Shown here: positions 9,990-19,251 of the stretch, piece after piece
Position numbering within the stretch: position 1 is the first letter of the stretch
Layout: the number at the start of each line of letters is the position of its first letter
DNA from: CAYWCV01 sp964629885
GTDB taxonomy: Bacteria; Bacteroidota; Rhodothermia; Balneolales; CAYWCV01
NCBI GenBank assembly: GCA_964629885.1
Contig: CAZVRJ010000003.1
Location: forward strand, 38,806 to 102,805
Direction of reading: 5' to 3'
Length of the DNA stretch: 64,000 bases
Translations under genes and position numbers: made by a program
The notes under the pieces: model-generated
Database searches by the model: none
The model's input: the letters and a program-made list of their open reading frames with translations, nothing else
Told to the model about the DNA's origin: nothing

Positions 9990-12581
9990 ATGATCCGTCT
10001 TGCATTAGTTGCAAGTGCGATTGCATTCATTGCACTTACAACGGCCGTATCAGGTCAAAATCGACAGGTTGATTTCCAGTGGGCACCTGCAACATACTTC
10101 ACCGTTGTAGGCCTACCCGACGATTGGCAAAAGACGATGGTAACAGAGAATGGATCTTTAGCTTACGATTTTGGACCAGGTCCATACGCACGCAATCTTA
10201 CAAGTGTGCACTTTGCACTTAGCGGAAGGTCACTTACAGTTGATAGTCAACGATTGCCAAACGGAAAAACGCCCATTGTTAAAACACTACTTGTTGCCCC
10301 TGACGCTGAACTTCGCTTGACATCATTTTCCGTTATCCCAGAAAACTACACGAGCCCAAAACCGAGTAGCCGCTTGAACGGCATGGTAAGCCGTTTCGAC
10401 GGACTAAACGGCGCTAGGGGCTGGGTAAGACCTTCATCGGATCTGGATCCCGCTTTTGCAAACGTCGCATGGGGTACAAACAGAGCCATCCGCTACCAAG
10501 TTGACGTGGATCGAGGCCAAAGCTACAAGGTCGCAACCGGTTTTTTAGAGGGATGGAAGTCAACTACTGGAGCCCGTCCTATCGAAATTCACATCGAGGG
10601 CAGTGAACCACGTACGATTGATCCACTTGCCGATGGCATCAAAGGCAAGGCTTATGTCCATGTAATGGATGGCATCGACATCAACAACGACGGCAAAATA
10701 AACATCGAGATACATCCTTCCGCAACTGGACCCGATCCAAATACCATCCTCAGTGTATTCTGGGTTTTTCCTGCGCAGTTTAATGGGCAACCTGAGGCAA
10801 TCGCAACCGGGGCGCATAACCACGAGGCACTTGTCTATTTTGATTGCGGCCTCGATTCGGAGTTGGCGGCCCCATCGGTGCGTCACGATATTATTCAGGC
10901 CCAGCTAATTTCAGGTCAAGCCCAACTTGAGTTACGAATTTCTACTAACAGACATCTTCAATGGGATGAAGGCTCACGCACAATCAGTAGCCAGCAACTG
11001 CCTTTCATTACATTGAGCCATGCACCGGTTTCTGTTACTCGTTCAGATAGAGATTGGGTTCTTACCCTACCCGTTGGTGTTAGCGAGGTGTATGCTGTTG
11101 TAACCCACGGTTCATTGGAATTGAATCGCCCGTTATCCAATATCGACGTCGATCAAGAATTGAGTCGTGCTTTGTCATACTGGGAATCAAATGCCATCGT
11201 GCCTCAAAACGTCATTCAAGTTCCCGATCCAGCCATTCAATTCCTAGCCGATGCATCGCTCCGAAACATGTATCAAGTTCGCGATTTTGTGAACGGAAAA
11301 ATGCAGTTTCAGCCAGGTCCAAGTGTGTACAGAGGGCTTTGGGTTACCGATTTCGTAAATGGAGCGGCACTGGCCACAGGCGACACTGCATCGGTACGTA
11401 TCTACGCCGAGGCTGTACTTGGTATGCCAACTGAAGATGGCCACTTCCGTGCGATGGTGCCCAACCTCTCGTTCTATGAAAACCCAACATTCCTGACAGC
11501 ATCGTTTTACTATGCACGATCGACTGGTAACCTAGCATGGCTAGCCAAGCATTGGCCAACATTGGAGCAAGGCATGGAATGGATGATGCGCCAACGAGAA
11601 TCTACCTTAAAGAATCCTGATACACCGAACTTTGGACTCTTACCAGCTGGGTTTGTTGATGGCGGCATCTCTGAACTTAATGCCGATTATGGTAGCGCAT
11701 TGTGGACGCTCACTGCCATTGAATACGGCGTTCACGCTGCCCGTTCAATCGGTCATGACACGCAGGCAGCAAAATGGCAAGGCGTTTTCGACGATATGCT
11801 GGCGTCGTTGATCGTTGCCATGGAACGCGATCTGCAATATACTGAAAACGGTCTTAAGTTCTTGCCGACGGTAGTAGGTGCAAAGAACCCGAAAGTACCT
11901 CAACTTGGATCCTACGGTTTTATCTGGCCCGCTAAGTTCAGCCATTTCATGCACGACAAGTCAACCTTACTTGGGTCAGTCATGGATATCTATTTGAACT
12001 ATTACGAGAGCCAATTGATGCATGGCCTGTTTTCTGGTACAGGCTGGTTGTCCGACGGACTCTGGCATTGGCTCAGTGCCATGCACGGATCAGTCCAGCT
12101 CGAGCATGGATGGAGAGATAAAGCCATAGGCACCCTTTATGCCTTGTCGAATCATGCGAGCCCTACTGGTGTATGGGTCGAAGAGCAACTCCCAGCCCAT
12201 CTTGGAAACCGAACAACAGGCGATGTTTCAAACGCCCAATCGAGTGCTGCCTATTACATGTTCGTACGCGACATGATTGCTTACGAAACCAAAGATGAGA
12301 TCATACTTTTCAGTGGCATCCCAAAACACTGGCTCGAGCCCGGCAATTCAACCAAACTCCTGAATTCACAAACGCTTTTTGGACCTCTGTTTGTCAACAT
12401 AGAGACTACACCCGATGGTCAAACCATGACCGTTACTATCGACGCCACCAAAATGGAACAGTCGATTGGTAGAATCATCATCGACCCAAAAGTGATACGA
12501 GAAGCTGGTTTTAAAGTAAACGACAGCTTGCCAACTGTTCAATTTGGAAACTCACTTCAGTACAACTTTCTAAAAGAGTAG
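9990..12581 (+). CDS. Secreted six-hairpin glycosidase-like protein, unassigned family
   Basis: Exported protein with a clear signal peptide (residues 1-22, ending VSGQ). An N-terminal beta-rich, carbohydrate-binding-like half covers about 30-390. A second half of about 400-790 is rich in Trp, Tyr, His and helices, in the style of (alpha/alpha)6-barrel glycoside hydrolases: the GLWVTDF, LWTLTAIEYG, WLSDGLWHWL and LEHGWRDKAI segments. Candidate acidic residues lie in WVTDF and LEHGW, but I cannot assign catalytic residues with confidence. There is no T9SS tail, so the protein is probably periplasmic or carried by another route. It lies between cdd (11 bp) and the convergent HisC-like gene (12 bp). 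Glycosidase activity is inferred from fold-like pattern, not from a diagnostic motif. Confidence 0.6.
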   Translation: MIRLALVASAIAFIALTTAVSGQNRQVDFQWAPATYFTVVGLPDDWQKTMVTENGSLAYDFGPGPYARNLTSVHFALSGRSLTVDSQRLPNGKTPIVKTLLVAPDAELRLTSFSVIPENYTSPKPSSRLNGMVSRFDGLNGARGWVRPSSDLDPAFANVAWGTNRAIRYQVDVDRGQSYKVATGFLEGWKSTTGARPIEIHIEGSEPRTIDPLADGIKGKAYVHVMDGIDINNDGKINIEIHPSATGPDPNTILSVFWVFPAQFNGQPEAIATGAHNHEALVYFDCGLDSELAAPSVRHDIIQAQLISGQAQLELRISTNRHLQWDEGSRTISSQQLPFITLSHAPVSVTRSDRDWVLTLPVGVSEVYAVVTHGSLELNRPLSNIDVDQELSRALSYWESNAIVPQNVIQVPDPAIQFLADASLRNMYQVRDFVNGKMQFQPGPSVYRGLWVTDFVNGAALATGDTASVRIYAEAVLGMPTEDGHFRAMVPNLSFYENPTFLTASFYYARSTGNLAWLAKHWPTLEQGMEWMMRQRESTLKNPDTPNFGLLPAGFVDGGISELNADYGSALWTLTAIEYGVHAARSIGHDTQAAKWQGVFDDMLASLIVAMERDLQYTENGLKFLPTVVGAKNPKVPQLGSYGFIWPAKFSHFMHDKSTLLGSVMDIYLNYYESQLMHGLFSGTGWLSDGLWHWLSAMHGSVQLEHGWRDKAIGTLYALSNHASPTGVWVEEQLPAHLGNRTTGDVSNAQSSAAYYMFVRDMIAYETKDEIILFSGIPKHWLEPGNSTKLLNSQTLFGPLFVNIETTPDGQTMTVTIDATKMEQSIGRIIIDPKVIREAGFKVNDSLPTVQFGNSLQYNFLKE

Positions 12582-12593
12582 CGGTCAGAACGC

Positions 12594-13709
12594 TTATCCA
12601 AACAACTGGTCGTAGGCCTGCATAAAGCGCGTCAAATCGTCATGGCCGGGTATGCTCAGTCTGCACCAGTCGTTGTGAGGGGCAAATGGCCGGCCAGTAA
12701 TGAAACCCAACGGACGAAATTTCTCCTGGTAATCGCGGGCGTCAATTCCAGTATGATACCAAACGAAATTAGTTTGGCTATCAACGACGCGCACTTCCCG
12801 TTCACGCAGAAAGCTCATTAACCTCTCCCTTTCTGTAACGGTCCCATCATTGCATCTCTTGAGCCATTCAGTGTCCTCAAGAGCTGTCATAGCCGCCCGT
12901 ACGCCCACTGCAGTCACAAATGTTGTTCTAAGCTGGTTCAACTCAGCAGCCATCGCCTCACTGGCAATTCCGTACCCAATCCTGAATCCGGCGAGTCCGT
13001 ATGCCTTCGACATGGTCCGGCTGATGATCATATTTGGATACTGATCCAGCCATGGAACCAAGCTCTTAAAATCAGACGCCGTTGCAAGCTCGGCATACGC
13101 TTCATCGACAAAAACGAGGATATTTTTGGGGATACTATCAACAAAAGACAAGAGCTTGTCGTGTGAAATATGCAGCCCAGTCGGATTGGCAGGATTGCAA
13201 ATGTAGACCATGCCCGTGTCGGAGTTTATGGCAGACGACATCGCCTCCAAATTGGTTTGCATATCGCTATCGAGCGGTATCCATCGAACATTTGCACCCA
13301 AGTGCTCACCAAATATCACTAGATTGTCGTATGTCGGACGTGGGCTGATAATGGTTCCACCCTTCCGTTGAGCCATCAAACCAGCTGTCTTTAGAACCTC
13401 AACAGAACCATTCATCACTACTAGTTGCTCGGGTCTAACACCGATCACACCAGCTGCCATGTCGCGAAGCTCGGTAAATGCTGGACCAGGGTATTGGCTG
13501 TACTCGGCACTGTAATCCATGAACTTTTCGAAAACCTTGGGTGATGGACCATAGGGGTTTTCGTTCAGATTCATCCGGACAGGACCAGGATTGTTGTACT
13601 TATACGGTTGAGGAAAGACCTTGCTGCCGATCAACGGTAAGGCCACAGATCCCAAAAACGCTGCGCCACTAGTTTGAAGCCATTCTCGCCTGTCCATAAA
13701 ATGTAACAT
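12594..13709 (-). CDS. HisC-like PLP aminotransferase with Tat signal
   Basis: Fold-type I aminotransferase of the histidinol-phosphate aminotransferase group. The substrate loop (NLNENPYGPSP) and the PLP lysine K235 in SRTMSKAYGLAG are visible, as is the downstream RIGYG. Unusually, the protein begins with a twin-arginine signal (DRREWLQTSG followed by a hydrophobic run, about residues 5-30). This predicts export of the folded PLP enzyme to the periplasm. A true biosynthetic HisC would be cytoplasmic and sit in a his operon; no his genes are here, so a different periplasmic role is likely. An internal Met at residue 5 (13697) would put the RR motif closer to the start. The gene is monocistronic and diverges from the M28 peptidase gene. 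Confidence 0.86.
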   Translation of the reverse strand: MLHFMDRREWLQTSGAAFLGSVALPLIGSKVFPQPYKYNNPGPVRMNLNENPYGPSPKVFEKFMDYSAEYSQYPGPAFTELRDMAAGVIGVRPEQLVVMNGSVEVLKTAGLMAQRKGGTIISPRPTYDNLVIFGEHLGANVRWIPLDSDMQTNLEAMSSAINSDTGMVYICNPANPTGLHISHDKLLSFVDSIPKNILVFVDEAYAELATASDFKSLVPWLDQYPNMIISRTMSKAYGLAGFRIGYGIASEAMAAELNQLRTTFVTAVGVRAAMTALEDTEWLKRCNDGTVTERERLMSFLREREVRVVDSQTNFVWYHTGIDARDYQEKFRPLGFITGRPFAPHNDWCRLSIPGHDDLTRFMQAYDQLFG

Positions 13710-13834
13710 TAGTGATGGTTAACCGATGCCGAAGAGTATACAAAAACTTGTTCATCTTCAACTTAATTGCCTTTCCATTTCTGAACGAAATCCGTTAAAC
13801 TGCGAGCTCATCGTCGTCCAACCCAATAAATGCA

Positions 13835-15202
13835 ATGTTCAGATCCATCACACTCGCTGTTATAGCAGTCTTTTTGCCGTATATCGCCTATTCACAGACA
13901 TCTCCCGATCCAAGAATTCAGCAGATGATATCCGAAATATCTGCCGATTCACTCAAATCATACGTGTACAAGCTTTCCTCCTTCGAGACACGACACTCAT
14001 TTAGTTCATACACCGACCCAAACCGTGGTATCGGTGCCGCCAGCAACTGGGTACTGTCAAAGTTTCGCGAGTGGTCGGCTGCCTCGAATGGTCGAATGAC
14101 TGCCGATCTCGATCCATTTGTGGTACCCCAGGGTGGACGTATCGCCCGTGAAATAACCATGAAGAACGTGATGGCCACGTATAAGGGATCCGATCCTAAT
14201 GACAGTCGTGTATTTGTGATCAGCGGCCACATCGACACCCGTGGCTCAAATGTGATGGACAGTACCGTAACTGCGCCTGGTGCAAACGACGACGCCAGCG
14301 GCGTAGCTCTTGTGATGGAACTGGCGCGTATCATGTCGAAACGCAACTTCCCGGCTACAATCATCTTTGTTGCTGTCTCCGGCGAAGAACAGGGGCTTTT
14401 CGGTGCACACCACCTGGCTCAGCGCGCCGTAGACGAAAAGTGGAATATCGTCGCAATGCTCAACAACGACATGGTGGGCAATGCAGTATCAAGCGAAACG
14501 AACATCTTCGACAATACCCGAGTGAGGATCTTCAGTGAAACCATACCACAAATGGAATCGGATGCAGAGGCCAGAACACGGCGTCAGACTAGCGGCGAAA
14601 ACGACAGCAGCAGCCGTCAGCTGGCTCGATACATTAAAGAAGTAACCGAGCAGTATGTCGATCAGCTCGAAGTGATGCTCGTTTACCGAAACGACCGTTT
14701 TTTACGAGGCGGAGACCATACCCCATTCATGCTCAGAGGCTTCACCGCCATCCGTGTTTGCGAAATGAACGAGAATTACCTCTACCAACACCAAGATGTG
14801 CGCATTGAGGATGGAGTTCAGTACGGCGACCTTCCTGAATTCATCGATTACGAGTACGTTCGTAAAAATGCCAGCCTAAACCTAGCCACCTTGGCAAACC
14901 TCGCTTGGGCACCTGACGAACCTGTCAACCCAATTATCGACACATCCCGACTGGGAAACACCTCGACACTGGCTTGGCAAACACCGGAGTCGGGAAACAA
15001 ACCAGCCGGTTATTACGTATTGATGCGCGATACCTCAAGCCCAACTTGGCAGAAGAAGTTCTGGACCACCGACACCACCCTCACCGTACCATATTCAAAG
15101 GATAACTACTTCTTTGCTGTACAGGCAGTAAGCGAAGGTGGACATCCAAGTCTAGCCGTCTTCCCTGCACCTGGCCGAATCCCCCGTCCATCCCCAAATT
15201 GA
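13835..15202 (+). CDS. Secreted M28 family zinc aminopeptidase
   Basis: Exported two-zinc aminopeptidase. The signal peptide covers residues 1-20 (ending YSQ). The M28 domain has the full ligand set: H132 in SGHIDTR, the bridging D152 in GANDDASG, E184-E185 in SGEEQG (general base and ligand), an Asp in NNDMVGN, and a late His in GGDHTPF. The last ~90 residues, after PVNPIIDTSR, form a fibronectin III-like beta domain. No T9SS tail is present, so it probably stays in the periplasm. The next gene starts 5 bp after the stop, suggesting an operon. Length (455) is normal for M28 with an accessory domain. Substrate preference cannot be read from the sequence. Confidence 0.9.
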   Translation: MFRSITLAVIAVFLPYIAYSQTSPDPRIQQMISEISADSLKSYVYKLSSFETRHSFSSYTDPNRGIGAASNWVLSKFREWSAASNGRMTADLDPFVVPQGGRIAREITMKNVMATYKGSDPNDSRVFVISGHIDTRGSNVMDSTVTAPGANDDASGVALVMELARIMSKRNFPATIIFVAVSGEEQGLFGAHHLAQRAVDEKWNIVAMLNNDMVGNAVSSETNIFDNTRVRIFSETIPQMESDAEARTRRQTSGENDSSSRQLARYIKEVTEQYVDQLEVMLVYRNDRFLRGGDHTPFMLRGFTAIRVCEMNENYLYQHQDVRIEDGVQYGDLPEFIDYEYVRKNASLNLATLANLAWAPDEPVNPIIDTSRLGNTSTLAWQTPESGNKPAGYYVLMRDTSSPTWQKKFWTTDTTLTVPYSKDNYFFAVQAVSEGGHPSLAVFPAPGRIPRPSPN

Positions 15203-15207
15203 CCCAT

Positions 15208-15675
15208 ATGACTATACGCTTTTTCTTGATCCCACTGCTTGTAATGTTCGTACTGCCACTTTCTGGTTTTGCTCAAAATGACGATGAGGCTGCAATTAAG
15301 GCTGTGATCATCCAATTGTTCGACGGTATGCGACTCGCAGACAGCACCATGGTCGCATCGGCGTTTGCCCCAAACGCGATGCTTGCAGGAATCGGAACCC
15401 AAGCCGATCCCAACGCTATCACGCACACGCAGGCTGCGGTATTCGTCCAAAATGTGACACGCCCTAGGGCCGATGTCCTTGATGAACGTACTGGCGATAT
15501 GGAGATTCGCGTCGACGACAGACTCGGAACAGCGTGGGTGCCCTACTCGTTTTATATTGGCGACAATTTCAGCCATTGTGGCGTAAATGCCATCCAACTG
15601 GCAAAGTTAGACGGAACTTGGAAAATTACCTATGTAATGGATACCAGACGGCGAGACAACTGCATCATAAACTGA
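15208..15675 (+). CDS. Exported NTF2-like / SnoaL-fold (DUF4440-type) protein
   Basis: Small secreted protein with a signal peptide (MTIRFFLIPLLVMFVLPLSG, then FAQ). It is followed by one NTF2-like cone domain, starting with an EAAIKAVIIQLFDGM helix and a DSTMVASAFAPNA strand-turn typical of the SnoaL/DUF4440 group. I chose the ATG at 15208; an in-frame TTG at 15199 would overlap the M28 stop but only adds three residues before the signal peptide. Members of this fold can be ligand-binding or catalytic, and no active-site pattern is evident. It follows the M28 peptidase gene closely and converges on the M20 hydrolase gene. Confidence 0.78.
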   Translation: MTIRFFLIPLLVMFVLPLSGFAQNDDEAAIKAVIIQLFDGMRLADSTMVASAFAPNAMLAGIGTQADPNAITHTQAAVFVQNVTRPRADVLDERTGDMEIRVDDRLGTAWVPYSFYIGDNFSHCGVNAIQLAKLDGTWKITYVMDTRRRDNCIIN

Positions 15676-15684
15676 AGCCTGCCT

Positions 15685-16854
15685 TCATGAAAGCGCAAGC
15701 TCGACCATCAGCTTGACCCCCGTCTTCATGCACTCCTCATCGACATTATATTTCGGATGGTGCCAAGGCCACACCGACCCTGTCGATTCGCCACCGCTTC
15801 CCAAAAAGAAGAAAGTTCCGGGAATTCGTTGCTGGTAGAAAGCGAAATCCTCTCCTGCCATGATGGGGTCGGCTAGCAAGTGCACGGCCGATTCTCCCAG
15901 CACCGACTTGGCGATTTCTGTCATATGAGCAGTGGTCGCCTCGTTGTTTATTACAGCTGGGTAGCCATGGTTGAAATCCAACTCGCCTCGTCCGCCCATC
16001 GCTAATGCCACCCCTTCCACTATCGCTTTGATGCGGGCCTCGATGGCTTTTACTGTATCTAGAGAAAACCCGCGAACCGTCCCCTTGATGTCTACCCGCT
16101 CAGGTATCACATTGTAAGCAGATCCTGCATGGATGCTTGTGATGCTCACCACGGCTGGGTCGGTTGGACGAATAGATCTACTTACAATGGTCTGAAGCTG
16201 GCTAATTACCTCAGCTGCGATCACAATCGGATCGATCGTTTCGTGAGGCGCTGCTGCATGACCTCCCCTTCCGTAAATGCGGATGTCGATTTCGTTCGTA
16301 GATGCCATTAAAGGACCACTCTTCACCGCCACTTGTCCAGCCGGTAGGCCCGGATAGGTGTGTAGCCCATAGATGGATTCAACTCCTAACCTCTCGAGGA
16401 TTCCCGTTTTGGTAAGCAAATTACCGCCACCTGGTAACTTTTCTTCGGCTGGCTGAAAAATGAGCACAAACCGTTTCTTATGTGATTTACCCTCAGAAGC
16501 CAACACCTCAGCAACCCCTAAAAGATTAGCCGTGTGCACATCATGCCCACAACAATGGGCAGCGCCTGGCCTAGTGCTCATGAATCCCTGTTTGTGTTCA
16601 CCCTCTTCATCCATCGGCAAGGCATCAATATCAGCCCTCAAAGCAATTGCCGGATATGAAGAATCACCCAATACGGCAACGCAACCCGTTTCCAACGGTC
16701 TTTCAACCTGATAACCAAGGCTCTCCAATTGGCCTACGAGGTACTCGGTCGTCTCAAACTCCTGAAAGCTAATTTCCGGATTCTGATGTAAAAACCTGCG
16801 GTGATGCACCATGCGGTCGAAAAGACCATCTGATAGATAGGTGTCTGCTGTCAT
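15685..16854 (-). CDS. M20 family amidohydrolase (N-acyl amino acid / IAA-amino acid hydrolase type)
   Basis: Cytoplasmic metallo-amidohydrolase that removes acyl groups from amino acids. Metal-site motifs of subfamily M20D are present: HCCGHDVHTANLLG (bridging Cys and His-Asp-His ligands), the AEE triplet (FQPAEEKLPGGG) and a late MAGEDFAFY. The ALRADIDALPMDE segment is also typical. At 389 residues it is of normal length and has no signal peptide. It lies 22 bp downstream of the histidine kinase gene on the same strand, so the two are probably co-transcribed, and it converges on the NTF2-like gene with a 9-bp gap. The exact acyl substrate is unknown. Confidence 0.9.
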   Translation of the reverse strand: MTADTYLSDGLFDRMVHHRRFLHQNPEISFQEFETTEYLVGQLESLGYQVERPLETGCVAVLGDSSYPAIALRADIDALPMDEEGEHKQGFMSTRPGAAHCCGHDVHTANLLGVAEVLASEGKSHKKRFVLIFQPAEEKLPGGGNLLTKTGILERLGVESIYGLHTYPGLPAGQVAVKSGPLMASTNEIDIRIYGRGGHAAAPHETIDPIVIAAEVISQLQTIVSRSIRPTDPAVVSITSIHAGSAYNVIPERVDIKGTVRGFSLDTVKAIEARIKAIVEGVALAMGGRGELDFNHGYPAVINNEATTAHMTEIAKSVLGESAVHLLADPIMAGEDFAFYQQRIPGTFFFLGSGGESTGSVWPWHHPKYNVDEECMKTGVKLMVELALS

Positions 16855-16876
16855 TGCAATTAGTGATGATTAAAAA

Positions 16877-19090
16877 TTACCAAGGCGACTTCTCTTCACC
16901 ACCAAACTCAAATGACAAATGCGTCCCATTGCTTGTGTCAATTTGTAAATTTGACCCCAATTGCCGCACTAGTCCATGTATGAGTATCATGCCTAAGGAA
17001 GTCGATTGTTCCAGCTTGAAATTTTCGGGCAATCCCTTGCCATTGTCTCGAATAACCATACGATACGTACCTTCCTGCTGCGAAAAATCAACCGAAATCT
17101 CTCCTTTTTTCATTCCCCGAAACGCATGTTTGTATGCATTCGACAAAGCCTCATTTACTATGAGGGCACACGGCATGGCCCGGTTAAGGTCGATGTACGT
17201 GGTAGGTGTGTTCAAGTTGACGGAAATCTCGCAGCCGTGGTTTTTATATGTACTCTCAATGGTAGTGACTAAATCTTTGACATATGCGCCAAATTCGATA
17301 CCAGAATACATGTCGTGATGATACAACTTTTCATGGATCATGGCCATGGAGCGGATGCGGATTTCGCTGTCATATAACACCTGCTTCATTTCGTCGTTGT
17401 CAAGGTTTTCAGCCTGCATGAACAGCAACCCAGATATGACTGCAAGGTTGTTCTTGACACGATGGTGAATTTCCTTAAGCAACACCTCCTTCTCACGCAG
17501 TGAGCGCTTGATACGCAGTTCGGCCCTCTTCCGGTCAGTCATGTCTTTGTTTATGCCAATCAGTCCAACAATATTTCCATCTTTGTCGAAATATGGAAAC
17601 TTGGATACAAGCATGCTTCGTTTTATTTCTGTCTGAGTTTCGTCGGTGTACGCAAAACCCTCGTAATTAATGATGGGGATACCGGATTCCAGTACTTGCT
17701 GGTCCTGCCCAATTACCATGTCCAAGTATCGGCTGTCGATGAAATCCTCATCTCTTTTTCCAATCACCTCGTCAAAGCTCTTAAGACCAAGCATGTTCAG
17801 CACGCCTCGATTCACCATCACGAATCGCCGATTGTAGTCTTTAAGGTAAATTTCGTCTGGTATGGCATTGATGATGGTATATAGCAGGTTTCTATCTGCC
17901 TCTGTTCGGTGGGAAATTTCCTTCATCTCCGTGATATCGCGGGCTGTAATGGCTATGCCATCTCCCATGGGCACAACGGTATGATGTGCCCATCTTGGCT
18001 TATAATATTCGACGTCAATCTGGTACTCTTCGTCGATAATTTCGCGAGACTCAACTACATGAACATATTTGTCAAAGAAGCGAGCCTCCTTATTGACAGG
18101 GAGCAGTTCACACAAGCGTGCCCCAATGACCTCGTCGATAGACAAATCCAGCAGATCGAATCCGGCTTTGTTCAGATCGACAAAGACAAAGTCAATGATT
18201 TTTCCAGTTTCGTCACGCAAAGCCTCTAACAAATAGAAAGCCTCCTTCGTGCTGTTAATCGCCGTACGATACTGCTCGTCCTTCTTCGCGAATTCTAGCT
18301 CAATCTCTGCGATTGATGTGAGGTCTCTTACAAGACATCTGATGGCCTCATTTGCAGTACCCTCCATAGGCACCAACGACAAGTCAACTACACGGTATTG
18401 ACCATTTACAGTCTTGACTTCCCAACGCTCACCTCTGGTGTGTATCCGATAATGCAACACCCGATCGATAAGGGTCGTGAGCCTGCTGGCCGACTCCTCA
18501 ATTAGGATTTCGCCAACTTGTTTACCAATGATTTGACCAGAATCCAACGATAGTATCCTCTCCATTGAAGCATTTAAAAATTGAACTCTCCCATCGCGAT
18601 CAACTTCGAAATAACCGTCGTCCAACGAATTGATAATCGTCCTGTATTTGTCCTCCGAAACCGTCAATGCCTGATTCAAGATTTGAGTCTGCATAACCTC
18701 GCTCTCCGAACGAGCCAATCGGACAAGTAGCTTTGCATTTTGAAGAAGTTCAAGCTCATCAGGTATTTCAAATATAACCTGATCCACACGCTCCAAGATT
18801 CTCTCACTAAGTACCTGAGCGTTCACCTTATCGATGATTACCATCATTGTCACTTTACGCATCAGGGCTTGCTCATCCATCCATGTAATCAAATACTCAC
18901 AGTTCCGATTGATACCATCATGGCGGCATATGATGACATCAGGATTGAAATCACGTAACGCCAACCTGTCTGAATCTTCGAAGTCAAATGACCTCACGGA
19001 GACCTGATCAATCTTGCTAACTATACTTAATATAGTTTCCCTATCAGTAAGGCCTGCTGCAATTACAGCAATTTTAATTGGGTTCTGCAT
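16877..19090 (-). CDS. PAS-domain sensor histidine kinase (HisKA_2) with degenerate receiver
   Basis: Soluble sensor kinase without membrane segments. Numbering is from the ATG at 19090, chosen because the first domain begins at once (PIKIAVIAAG) and an AAGG lies upstream; the frame runs on to an ATG at 19192. Residues ~5-125 resemble a response-regulator receiver, but the phosphoacceptor Asp position after PDVIIC is Arg. Three PAS domains follow (about 145-260, 275-385, 395-515). The HisKA_2 dimerisation box has H542 in KEIHHRVKNN, then a HATPase with DNGKGLPENF. HisKA_2 kinases often act on stand-alone regulators. No response regulator is adjacent, so this is an orphan kinase. The M20 hydrolase gene follows 22 bp on. 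Confidence 0.9.
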   Translation of the reverse strand: MQNPIKIAVIAAGLTDRETILSIVSKIDQVSVRSFDFEDSDRLALRDFNPDVIICRHDGINRNCEYLITWMDEQALMRKVTMMVIIDKVNAQVLSERILERVDQVIFEIPDELELLQNAKLLVRLARSESEVMQTQILNQALTVSEDKYRTIINSLDDGYFEVDRDGRVQFLNASMERILSLDSGQIIGKQVGEILIEESASRLTTLIDRVLHYRIHTRGERWEVKTVNGQYRVVDLSLVPMEGTANEAIRCLVRDLTSIAEIELEFAKKDEQYRTAINSTKEAFYLLEALRDETGKIIDFVFVDLNKAGFDLLDLSIDEVIGARLCELLPVNKEARFFDKYVHVVESREIIDEEYQIDVEYYKPRWAHHTVVPMGDGIAITARDITEMKEISHRTEADRNLLYTIINAIPDEIYLKDYNRRFVMVNRGVLNMLGLKSFDEVIGKRDEDFIDSRYLDMVIGQDQQVLESGIPIINYEGFAYTDETQTEIKRSMLVSKFPYFDKDGNIVGLIGINKDMTDRKRAELRIKRSLREKEVLLKEIHHRVKNNLAVISGLLFMQAENLDNDEMKQVLYDSEIRIRSMAMIHEKLYHHDMYSGIEFGAYVKDLVTTIESTYKNHGCEISVNLNTPTTYIDLNRAMPCALIVNEALSNAYKHAFRGMKKGEISVDFSQQEGTYRMVIRDNGKGLPENFKLEQSTSLGMILIHGLVRQLGSNLQIDTSNGTHLSFEFGGEEKSPW

Positions 19091-19251
19091 ACATTGCCTT
19101 AACGGTAATCGAGATATGTGGATTTTGGCAACAATCTTTTCCTCACTTAATGAAATATCAAAATATGCTTGATAATTGATATAATGAAACAATCTGATAC
19201 TAATATCGTACTCTCCTAGAACGAGTCAAACACTATCTAAACCTTATCGCC

